A stretch of DNA of 64,000 nucleotides, taken from NCBI RefSeq assembly GCF_017873415.1, contig NZ_JAGGKD010000001.1, positions 62,001 to 126,000 on the forward strand. Reading direction: 5' to 3'. The position numbers and the translations under genes are program-made. Shown piece by piece: positions 1 to 7,200 of this stretch. Each line of letters opens with the position of its first letter. Positions within the stretch are counted from its first letter, which is position 1. The notes below the pieces were generated by a model. The model searched no databases and was not told the origin of the DNA. It saw only the letters and a program-made list of their open reading frames with translations. The stretch comes from Methanolobus bombayensis. GTDB taxonomy: Archaea > Halobacteriota > Methanosarcinia > Methanosarcinales > Methanosarcinaceae.

Positions 1-1
1 T

Positions 2-217
2 CTGGATGCCAGAAAAGAACCCGTAAAAGCAATCATGTCTCTTGTAGTTCCACTTGTCAGGATGTCTCTGAGATCTGTGGATGAAGTTGCTCTTGCAATG
101 GAAAGTCGTTGTTATACAGGTCAGGGGCGCAGTTCAATGCATGTGTTGAATTTTAAAAATATGGATTATGGTTTATTTGTTCTTTTTATTCTGCTTGTTT
201 CATGTCTGGTATTTTGA
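2..217 (+). CDS. ECF transporter T component (EcfT/CbiQ family), C-terminal fragment
   Basis: The reading frame is open from the first bases of the window, so the gene starts upstream and only about 71 C-terminal residues are visible. They carry the typical EcfT tail: the second coupling-helix region with an AMESRCYTG motif, corresponding to the Ala-Arg-Gly-like signature that docks on the ATPase subunits, followed by one hydrophobic helix of about 17 residues. EcfT proteins are the membrane scaffolds of energy-coupling-factor vitamin or metal importers. The substrate cannot be told from this piece. A second, complete T subunit (cbiQ) lies at 18283-19065, so the genome has at least two ECF systems. 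Confidence 0.72.
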   Translation: MDARKEPVKAIMSLVVPLVRMSLRSVDEVALAMESRCYTGQGRSSMHVLNFKNMDYGLFVLFILLVSCLVF

Positions 218-234
218 ATAAGGGTCAAATTAAT

Positions 235-254
235 ATATGAACATGTGTTCATAT
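235..254. promoter_or_regulatory. ArsR/SmtB-type operator overlapping the start of the regulator gene
   Basis: A perfect 9-2-9 inverted repeat: ATATGAACA at 235-243, TG spacer, TGTTCATAT at 246-254. A further TGTTCAT half-site ends at 260. This matches the imperfect 12-2-12 type operators known for SmtB, CzrA and CadC proteins. It sits on the ATG of the ArsR-family gene, so autorepression is the natural reading. Confidence 0.8.
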
Positions 255-609
255 GTTCATGGATAGTTCAGAACATATCTGTGCCGATTCAAAAAGTCTC
301 GATGACAGATTCAGTAATCTTCCATCTGAAGAGTCCATTTCTTCAATGTGCAAGATATTCAATGCACTCCAGTGCACAACCCGGCTGAAGCTCTTATTCC
401 TTTTACTGCAGGGTGATCTTTGTGTAAAAGCAATGGAGGATGCCCTGGGTATCAGCCAGTCTGCAATATCCCACAGCCTGAAAAACCTGAGACAACTTGA
501 TCTTGTGAGGGTGAGAAAAGAAGGAAGGTTTGCAGTTTATTACATTGCGGATGAGCATGTCGAATTGTTAATGTCTATGTGCCGGGAACATGTGGAGGAA
601 AACAAATAA
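253..609 (+). CDS. ArsR/SmtB-family metal-sensing repressor (zinc-type alpha-5 site)
   Basis: A 118-residue winged-helix repressor. The HTH covers about residues 58-80. A Cys57 lies in the alpha-3 region (DLCV), and the C-terminal helix shows D100-x-H102-x10-H113-x2-E116. That spacing is the alpha-5 site that binds Zn(II) or Co(II) in SmtB and CzrA. Metal binding is expected to release the protein from the palindrome at 235-254, which covers its own start. The stop codon overlaps the ATG of the downstream permease (TAATG), so the two form a coupled regulator-exporter pair. The start may be ATG 253 or ATG 259; neither has a clear Shine-Dalgarno site, and a leaderless message is possible. Confidence 0.88.
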   Translation: MFMDSSEHICADSKSLDDRFSNLPSEESISSMCKIFNALQCTTRLKLLFLLLQGDLCVKAMEDALGISQSAISHSLKNLRQLDLVRVRKEGRFAVYYIADEHVELLMSMCREHVEENK

Positions 610-1727
610 TGGCAGTTATTGATTCAATTTTCTCTCTTGTATATGGGATTCTTGCAGAGTCATGGGAACTGCTGAAAGAGGCAGCACCGTATCTTTTTCT
701 CGGATTCGCAGTTGCAGGATTATTGCATGCAATTGTTCCTGATGAAAAGATCTTAAAGTATCTTGGCAAATCAGCAGGAAAAATCAGATCAGCTTTCAAT
801 GCTTCACTAATAGGAATTCCATTGCCTTTGTGTTCCTGTGGTGTGGTTCCAACTGCAATTTCGTTAAAGAACCGCGGAGCTACCAAGGGAGCAACTCTTT
901 CTTTCCTCATATCCACGCCGGAAACAGGTGTGGATTCAATTGCAATAACTTATGCTCTGCTTGATCCTATAATGACTGTTTTCCGTCCCATAGCCAGTAT
1001 GACCACTGCTTTGTTTACCGGAATTACAGAAAACATCATTGGTGAAAGAAGAACTGCAAAAAAATCATTTTCACAATCTCCCGATGGTTCAATTGCTTTG
1101 ATGCAGGCACCTTCATGCAATGATTCATCCTGCTCATGTAATTCGGATATGGCTACAGTTGAGGATGCTTCGGTATTGACCAAAATAAAGGAATCTCTGA
1201 GATATTCTTTTGTAGAGTTGCTTGGAGATATTTCTGGATGGCTGATTGTTGGCATACTGATAGCAGGAGTAATATCTTATGCAATACCTGATGAACTGGT
1301 AGGTGACTATCTTGGAGGAGGAGTTTTCTCCATGCTACTGATGCTGGTAGTAGGTATTCCACTGTACATATGTGCAACAGCCTCAACTCCTCTTGCCGCT
1401 GCTCTGGTGGCAAAGGGAATGAGTCCGGGTACTGCTTTTGTATTTCTACTTGCCGGTCCTGCTACCAATGCAGCAACTATTACTATGGTGACAAAGTTTC
1501 TGGGTAAAAGAAGTGCGGCTATATATCTTTCCATGATTGCCATCTGCTCTCTTGCATTTGGTTTACTACTGGATGCTATCTATTTCAGATTGGGCATTGA
1601 AGCATCGTCTATTGCAGGAACTGCAAGTGAGGTACTGGATCCATGGATAAAAACAGGGTTTGCACTAATGCTGATTCCTTTTATCATCAATGGTATCTAT
1701 AAGCAAAGAAAACAGAAGAAAGCTTGA
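609..1727 (+). CDS. SO_0444/ArsP-type permease, probable divalent-metal (Zn/Cu) exporter
   Basis: A polytopic membrane protein of 372 residues built as two related halves, as in the DUF318/YraQ/ArsP permease superfamily. Half one carries PLCSCG (Cys75, Cys77) and half two carries a PLYICATA segment and LAGPATNAATI. Between the halves is a soluble loop with Cys170, Cys175 and Cys177 (CNDSSCSC), probably metal-binding. The start is ATG 609, which overlaps the stop of the ArsR gene and follows a GGAGG at 594-598; a longer reading from 579 has no such site. Coupling to a zinc-type sensor suggests efflux of Zn, Cu or Co. The family also contains organoarsenical exporters, so the substrate is inferred. 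Confidence 0.85.
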   Translation: MAVIDSIFSLVYGILAESWELLKEAAPYLFLGFAVAGLLHAIVPDEKILKYLGKSAGKIRSAFNASLIGIPLPLCSCGVVPTAISLKNRGATKGATLSFLISTPETGVDSIAITYALLDPIMTVFRPIASMTTALFTGITENIIGERRTAKKSFSQSPDGSIALMQAPSCNDSSCSCNSDMATVEDASVLTKIKESLRYSFVELLGDISGWLIVGILIAGVISYAIPDELVGDYLGGGVFSMLLMLVVGIPLYICATASTPLAAALVAKGMSPGTAFVFLLAGPATNAATITMVTKFLGKRSAAIYLSMIAICSLAFGLLLDAIYFRLGIEASSIAGTASEVLDPWIKTGFALMLIPFIINGIYKQRKQKKA

Positions 1728-1730
1728 ACT

Positions 1731-1952
1731 TTAATGTTTTCTATGGAGTTCTCTTGAGAGTATCTCCGTCATTTTTTCTTTGAACTCATCAATTACGATG
1801 TCTGACTGTTCTTCATGCATCTGTTTTCTACTTGTTTCGTCTAAAGTTTCCGGCTCTGAATCATCCTGGGTGGGAATTGCTACTATCTTCCCCAGAGTGT
1901 CACCGTTTTTTATTTTGCCGTTCTCCCACGAAAAATCATTTTTATTTCTCAT
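1731..1952 (-). CDS. Small hydrophilic protein of unknown function
   Basis: A 73-residue, charged, soluble protein with no membrane segment and no cysteine. I do not recognise a family. An AGGAAG Shine-Dalgarno sequence lies just upstream of the ATG at 1952, and the composition (many Glu, Asp, Lys) is that of a real protein; the opposite-strand reading is serine-rich and hydrophobic, as shadow frames are. It converges on the metal permease gene with only three bases between them. An alternating-strand small protein of this kind could be specific to the genus. Confidence 0.6.
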   Translation of the reverse strand: MRNKNDFSWENGKIKNGDTLGKIVAIPTQDDSEPETLDETSRKQMHEEQSDIVIDEFKEKMTEILSRELHRKH

Positions 1953-2028
1953 GATTTTCTTCCTAAATGGAACAACAAATATCGACTTTTTATTGCAAGA
2001 CTAAATTGTTATTCTAACTTTTAACCAT

Positions 2029-2040
2029 CCATATATATGG
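2029..2040 (-). promoter_or_regulatory. TATA-like palindrome upstream of the small minus-strand gene
   Basis: The 12-base palindrome CCATATATATGG lies about 80 bases upstream of the ATG at 1952. It may serve as the archaeal TATA box for that gene. No start site can be proved from sequence. Confidence 0.35.
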
Positions 2041-2076
2041 GCTGAAAGTATATACGGCTTTTGAAAGGTTGATTCT

Positions 2077-2637
2077 TCAATCCTGGCCTTCTTCTTGCCT
2101 TTTTTTGTCTATTCCGATGAGTACTTCCGTTGACTTGACTATCGCAAATACATTATCGCCTTCTTTTATATCGAGCCTTTCCACTGCCTCTGAAGTTATA
2201 ACTGATGTGAGTGCTGATGGGTTAATCTCCAGTCTGACCTTTGCCACAAGTCCATCTTTCTCAACCTTGATAACCTTTGCAGGGATTTTGTTGCGTGCTG
2301 AGATTACAAGTCCCAGATTTTCCCAGGAACCTTCATCTTCCATTGTATTGTTAATGAATTTCCTGTTCATTTCGTATTCCCTGATGAGCCTTCGTCCTTC
2401 TTCGGTAAGAAATGTTCCCTGGTTTTTCCCTCCCCTTACGGTTGTGACCACATCCTTACCAAGCCTTTCACTTATTTTATTCAGGACGTTCCATGCATGT
2501 TTGTAGGAGATGTCCATTTTCATGCAGGCTTTTCTTAGTGATTTTTCCTCGTCTATAGTTTTGAGAAGTTCTACCTTGCCTTCACCGATAATTGGTTCTC
2601 CGTCTTCTGCAAGCCATACCTTTGTTTTTGTTTCCAT
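2077..2637 (-). CDS. ModE-family molybdate/tungstate-responsive regulator with TOBE-like domain
   Basis: A 186-residue protein. The N-terminal part is the ModE winged helix (SLRKACMKMDISYKHAWNVL region; RGGKNQGTFLTEEGRRLI wing), about residues 15-100. The C-terminal part, about residues 110-180, is a mop/TOBE domain (SARNKIPAKV, LEINPSALTSVIT, DNVFAIVKSTEVLIG) that in ModE and Mop proteins binds molybdate or tungstate. E. coli ModE has two such domains; this one has one. The start is ATG 2637, which follows an AGGAAG; the 18 extra residues of a longer reading have no such site. It follows the Xre gene by 13 bases on the same strand, so they may share a message. Methanogens need Mo or W for formylmethanofuran dehydrogenase. 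Confidence 0.87.
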   Translation of the reverse strand: METKTKVWLAEDGEPIIGEGKVELLKTIDEEKSLRKACMKMDISYKHAWNVLNKISERLGKDVVTTVRGGKNQGTFLTEEGRRLIREYEMNRKFINNTMEDEGSWENLGLVISARNKIPAKVIKVEKDGLVAKVRLEINPSALTSVITSEAVERLDIKEGDNVFAIVKSTEVLIGIDKKRQEEGQD

Positions 2638-2650
2638 GCTAATCTTCCTG

Positions 2651-2857
2651 TCACTCAAGATCTGTTTCCTCAAATATGAACAGCTCATCAATTGTGGTTT
2701 CCAGTGTTTTTGCTACTTTATATGCAAGTTTTAGTGAGGGATTATATTTCCCTTTTTCCAAAAAACCGATTGTTTCCCTCCGGACACCAACTTTGTTTGC
2801 AAGGTCTTCCTGAGTCAGGTCATATCTGGCCCGAAGTTCCTTGATTCTTGTTTTCAT
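2651..2857 (-). CDS. Xre-family HTH regulator (YozG/phage-type, 68 aa)
   Basis: A compact Cro/CI-type helix-turn-helix protein that is little more than the domain: residues 1-60 contain [20 protein letters not shown] with the usual KYNPSLKLA after it, and the end is acidic ([12 protein letters not shown]). Proteins of this form are commonly paired with DUF2178 or other small membrane proteins in archaea and Firmicutes, and here the DUF2178 gene is immediately upstream. The start is ATG 2857 with an AGGA nine bases before it. It probably binds the inverted repeats at 3296-3346 upstream of the pair and so regulates its own operon. Confidence 0.88.
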   Translation of the reverse strand: MKTRIKELRARYDLTQEDLANKVGVRRETIGFLEKGKYNPSLKLAYKVAKTLETTIDELFIFEETDLE

Positions 2858-2879
2858 TTGACCATTCCTTTGAAGCTGT

Positions 2880-3275
2880 TTATTCAACATCTCCTTGCCT
2901 GAAAAGGTACCACTGGATTCCCTTTGCTGTAATTATCATGGTAAACATCAGTATCCCAAGTACATGCTTAACATTCATCCGGATAAGCTCTAATTCATCA
3001 ACCCAGAACAAAAGGGCTATTACCATTAGAGTGATAAACCAGGAATATGAGAGCCCGTAAGCACCTATTTTCACAGTCCTTTCATCTTTTACGGGTCCAT
3101 CCCTGTATCTCCTTGCTCTCCATAAAGTAACAAAGATGATTATGGCTCCTATATTTATCAGAGATATACCTGCTTGCTGGTAATTTTGAATGACTGTTAC
3201 CAGTGTAACTCCTGCTAATATTATTATTGCTCCAAGTGTATAGCTCATTTTGATGTATTTTTCTAATTTATCCAT
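2880..3275 (-). CDS. DUF2178-family membrane protein
   Basis: About 131 residues with four predicted membrane helices arranged in two pairs separated by a basic loop ([15 protein letters not shown]). The DERT motif with a following helix is characteristic of DUF2178. Function is unknown. The start ATG 3275 has an AGGA at good spacing; ATG 3284 is three codons upstream and almost touches that site. It is first in an operon with the Xre regulator and probably the ModE-like gene, and behind paired palindromes, so its level is likely controlled by the Xre protein. Confidence 0.78.
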   Translation of the reverse strand: MDKLEKYIKMSYTLGAIIILAGVTLVTVIQNYQQAGISLINIGAIIIFVTLWRARRYRDGPVKDERTVKIGAYGLSYSWFITLMVIALLFWVDELELIRMNVKHVLGILMFTMIITAKGIQWYLFRQGDVE

Positions 3276-3295
3276 ATCATTCATTCCTATCTAAT

Positions 3296-3346
3296 TCTAA
3301 CATAATGTTAGATATTAATCTTATTATGTTAATTATATCTAACATA
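3296..3346. promoter_or_regulatory. Paired inverted repeats, probable operator of the Xre/DUF2178 operon
   Basis: Two palindromic sites share the same half-site. The first is TCTAACAT-A-ATGTTAGA at 3296-3312. The second is TATGTTA at 3325-3331 with TAACATA at 3340-3346. Both are just upstream of the DUF2178 start. They also lie in the divergent promoter region of the WrbA-like gene. Confidence 0.6.
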
Positions 3347-3458
3347 TACTATTTGAAACTTTGTTCTAACCACATATCTGGAAAATTATTTATAATGTAA
3401 TTCGCCCATATAACAGTGTAAATAGCTCTGATTACAACCATTAGAACAGGTGGGAATG

Positions 3459-4076
3459 ATGAAAATAAATGTGATCTTTTACAGTTTGTACGGGCACAAC
3501 TACAAGATGGCTCAGGCTGTTGCCGAAGGAGCCAGTGAAGTAGAAGGCGCAGAAGTCGGACTTTTTCAGGTACAGGAAACCTTCACTCCTGAGATTCTGG
3601 AAAAAATGGGAGCCACAGAATCCAAAAAGAGTTTTGAACACATCCCTGTTGCAACAGTTGATAATCTCACAGAAGCAGATGCCATTATCTTTGGAACTCC
3701 AACAAGATTTGGCATGATGGCTGCACAGATGCGTGCTTTTCTTGACAGAACAGGAGGCATCTGGTCAAAGGGTGAGCTAATCGGCAAGGTGGGTAGTGTT
3801 TTCACATCCAGTAGCACACAGCATGGTGGGCAGGAAGCGACAATACTGAGTTTCCACACGACACTGCTGCATCATGGGATGGTAATAGTTGGTGTCCCAT
3901 ATTCAGAAACAAGACAGTCAACTCTTGATGAGATCACAGGCGGCAGTCCTTATGGTGCTTCTACGATTGCTGGTGGCGGCCCGGATACCAGACAGCCGAG
4001 TGAGAATGAGCTTGGGATTGCAAGGTTCCAGGGCAGGCATGTTGCTGAGATTGCGAAGAAGCTGGTTGGAGTCTAA
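3459..4076 (+). CDS. WrbA-like NAD(P)H:quinone oxidoreductase (flavodoxin fold)
   Basis: A 205-residue flavoprotein of the WrbA family. The FMN phosphate loop is at the N-terminus ([11 protein letters not shown]), the [21 protein letters not shown] motif sits near residue 80-100, [23 protein letters not shown] follows, and [12 protein letters not shown] appears near residue 155. These are all WrbA signatures. WrbA enzymes reduce quinones by two electrons and protect anaerobes from redox cycling. The start ATG 3459 follows AGGTGGG; GTG 3450 and ATG 3456 are alternatives too near that site. The gene is monocistronic and divergent from the DUF2178 operon, with a TATA-like TTATTTATAATG near 3385-3397. 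Confidence 0.9.
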   Translation: MKINVIFYSLYGHNYKMAQAVAEGASEVEGAEVGLFQVQETFTPEILEKMGATESKKSFEHIPVATVDNLTEADAIIFGTPTRFGMMAAQMRAFLDRTGGIWSKGELIGKVGSVFTSSSTQHGGQEATILSFHTTLLHHGMVIVGVPYSETRQSTLDEITGGSPYGASTIAGGGPDTRQPSENELGIARFQGRHVAEIAKKLVGV

Positions 4077-4142
4077 CTATATTTGAATTTGATTGATTTT
4101 TCATATTCCATTTTTGCACTTTCCTATATTTTGATTACCAAA

Positions 4143-4180
4143 ATGCATCGATGCATATAACTTCGAACATCTTTGAAGTT
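4143..4180. promoter_or_regulatory. Two successive inverted repeats upstream of the A2M-like gene
   Basis: ATGCATC-GATGCAT is a perfect 14-base palindrome at 4143-4156. It is followed by AACTTCGAA at 4159-4167 and TTTGAAGTT at 4172-4180, a 9-pair stem with one G-U pair and a four-base loop. TATA-like sequences are at 4153-4160 and at 4189-4196. The pair could be operators, or the second could end the preceding transcript, though no T-run follows. Confidence 0.45.
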
Positions 4181-4200
4181 TAAGCAAAGTATATACAGTC

Positions 4201-4252
4201 CCACTCCCAAACTCTGTACTAAGAAACAAAATACTCTCTTAGTTTGGAGTGG
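4201..4252 (+). promoter_or_regulatory. Hairpin that would cover the ribosome-binding site of the A2M-like gene
   Basis: The arms are CCACTCCCAAACT at 4201-4213 and AGTTTGGAGTGG at 4241-4252. They are complementary over 12 pairs with one bulged C, and the loop is 27 bases. The 3' arm contains the Shine-Dalgarno GGAGTGG at 4246-4252 that serves the TTG start at 4259. If transcription begins upstream of 4201, the site is sequestered. If the TATA at 4189-4196 is used, the 5' arm is not transcribed and the repeat would act as DNA. Confidence 0.55.
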
Positions 4253-4258
4253 TTAAAA

Positions 4259-7200
4259 TTGAACTTAAAAGGGAAAAAAACAGGCTCTTTAATAGTTATA
4301 GTATCGTTGTTTGCAGTGATTATTGCAGTGATTATTTCAGGTTGTATTGGGGGTAGTGATGACCTTGCTTCCAATATAGCCGGGCAATGTGGTGGTCAGG
4401 TGGCTTCATCCGGTGATGAGTTCCTGATACTCGCACCTAAAATGCTCTTTTCAGGCGGTGAAAGCTCCGTCACCATGGCAGCTTTCTCAGAAAACCAACC
4501 GGTTGAACGATGCGTGGAATATACGCTAACAGATTCCAATAGCAATGAAATATCTCTTGTTCAGGCATCAACTTCAGATTCAGGAAATGTGGTAGCATCC
4601 TTTGAAGTACCTGATGTTGAAGAAGGCACTTACACACTCACTGCAAAGCCCACAGGTTATGACACTGAATTTGAGGCAACAGTGGAAGTGGTAAATAATA
4701 ATCCTCTTTTCATAGAAACTGACAAACCCATCTACAAACCGGGACAGACAATCCACGGAAGAATTCTCTCCCTGAACAACAACCTTGTACCTGTTCAGGA
4801 GGACATTACCGTTGAGATCACAGATTCCAAAGGTATCAAGGTTTTCAAGAAAGAACTGAAATCCAATGAGTATGGTGTCGCTTCCTTTGACCTTCCTCTT
4901 GCATCGGAACTTAACCTCGGTACATGGAAAGTAACTGCAACAGCAGGTGATTCCTCATCCATGGTCGACATCCAGGTAGATAAATACGTACTTCCGAAGT
5001 TCGATGTTTCACTGGAAACACCACAAGAGTGGTTCCTTGTATCTGACGAGATAACAGGTACTGTTTCAGCCAACTATTTCTTTGGAAAAGAGGTTGAAGG
5101 AGATGTGCTTGTTGAAGCCTCACGTTATGTGGGTGAATGGGAGCAGTACGCAACTTTCTCCGGTACACTTAAGAACGGTTCAGTTGAGTTCGAACTTCCT
5201 GAAGTTGAATATGCAGCCGGAACATACGGGGCAGGTGGTCAGGCAAGTCTGATGCTTAACGTGACTGTCACAGACACGGGCAACCACAGTGAGAGCACAA
5301 ATAAATTACTTACTATATCCCAATCACCTCTTGTTATCCAGCTGATCCCTGAATCAAGTACTATCAAACCTGGAATGCCACTTCAGGTGCTTGTAGTTAC
5401 ACAAGACCCCGGAGGTAATCCTGTTGATACTGAAGTCTCTGTAGAGGCAAGGCTCAGTGATGATTCTTACGAATCCACAAACGACGAGTTCACCGTGAGC
5501 ACTGATGGAGGTGTTGCAATGATCGAACTGGAAATTCCTGTAAACAGTACAAGACTGGACATATCAGCTCATGCAGATGATGTCTGGGCAAATGAGGAGT
5601 TGAATGCAGCTTATTCTCCAAGTGCCAGTTTCATTCATATAACTCAGACAAGTGAAGGAGTGCCCGAAGTTGGAGATACGATTTCCTTCCATGTTTATTC
5701 CACAAATCCGGGAACTGTTTACTATGATGTATTTGCAAACGGCAGGACAGTCTACTCAGCTACCAGTGATGAGAGTGATATCAATATACCTGTAACCCCG
5801 CAGATGAGTCCGCAGGCAAAGATTGTTGTTTACATGATAAATCCCAACAGTGAGGTATCCGTGGATGTGCTTCCATTTGATGTGGAATTCTCTACACGGG
5901 TGGACCTTTCAAGCTCCTTTGACACGGAAACCGCTGAACCCGGGGAGAATGTAACAGTTGGCTTTGATGCCGGCACCAGATCAATGATCGGATTTTCAAT
6001 TGTCGATGAGTCCGTATATGCACTCAGCGAAGGCAGGTTCAATCTCAAGCAGGTATTCGATGAACTGGAAAAGCGTTTCATGGAGCCAATGGCTGAATCA
6101 CATCCATACTGGTATCAGGAGGGTGCTTATGATATCATCGACAATGCCGGTATGGTTGTCATGGCATCTCCCGGAATCGAAGTACCTCGCGCGGAGGTTG
6201 AAGAGTTCGAGGTTGTTGCTTTTGCAGGTGCTGTGGACAAGGCCATGGATGGTATAGTAATGGAAGAAGAAGCTGTGGAAGAAGTTGCTGAAATGCCTAT
6301 GATGGAAGAACCAACCGATTCCGCAGAAGGCGACGATGGTGGGGAACTTGCGGAAGTACAGCGTGTACGTCAGTTCTTCCCGGAGACGTGGGTATGGATG
6401 CCTGAACTTCTAACAGATGATGCAGGCCTTGCAAGCCTTGACCTGACAGCACCGGATAGTATCACCACATGGAGACTTCATGCAGTATCTTCAAGTCCGG
6501 AAGGAATCGGGATTTCCGAATCCAGCCTGACGGTGTTCCAGGACTTCTTTGTTGATCCTGACCTTCCATATTCAGTTACAAGGGGAGAACAGTTTCCTGT
6601 ACAGGTGCAGGTCTATAATTATCTTGATGATGAACAGGATGTCAAATTGACTCTCTCACAGGCAGACTGGTTTGACATAATTGGTGACGATGTGCAGACA
6701 GTTACAGTGGATGCAAATGGTGTGGGATATGCCAGTTTCACAATCAGTCCAACAGAGGTTGGAAAACAAGTCGTTGAGATAACAGGCCAGACCACAGAGA
6801 GGGCCGATGCGGTGAGAAAGGCCATCATTGTTGAAGCTGAAGGTGCAACCCGTGAGGTAGTTGACAACGGAGTGCTCAGCAACGGTTCTGTAGAACTTGA
6901 TGCAACACTGCCTGCAGACATTGTTCCTGATTCAGAGATGATCCTTGTGAGCTTTACCCCGAGTATTGTTGCACAGAGTATAAACGGAGTGGATGACCTG
7001 CTTGGCATGCCTTACGGATGCGGTGAGCAGAATATGATGCTGTTCTCCACTGACGTTGAGGTATTGCGCTACCTGAAAGCAACAGGTCAGGATAATCCTG
7101 AAGTGAGGGCAAAAGCTGAGATGTACATAATCACAGGTTACCAGCGTGAACTGACATACCGCCACAGCGATGGTTCTTTCTCAGCATTCGGTGAGAGTGA

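Noticed and set aside
575-1543. Several open frames antisense to the metal permease gene
   Set aside because: They have no family features or ribosome-binding sites and shadow a well-supported gene; the same applies to the antisense frames in mutS, A2M, cdc48, purL and the P-type ATPase.
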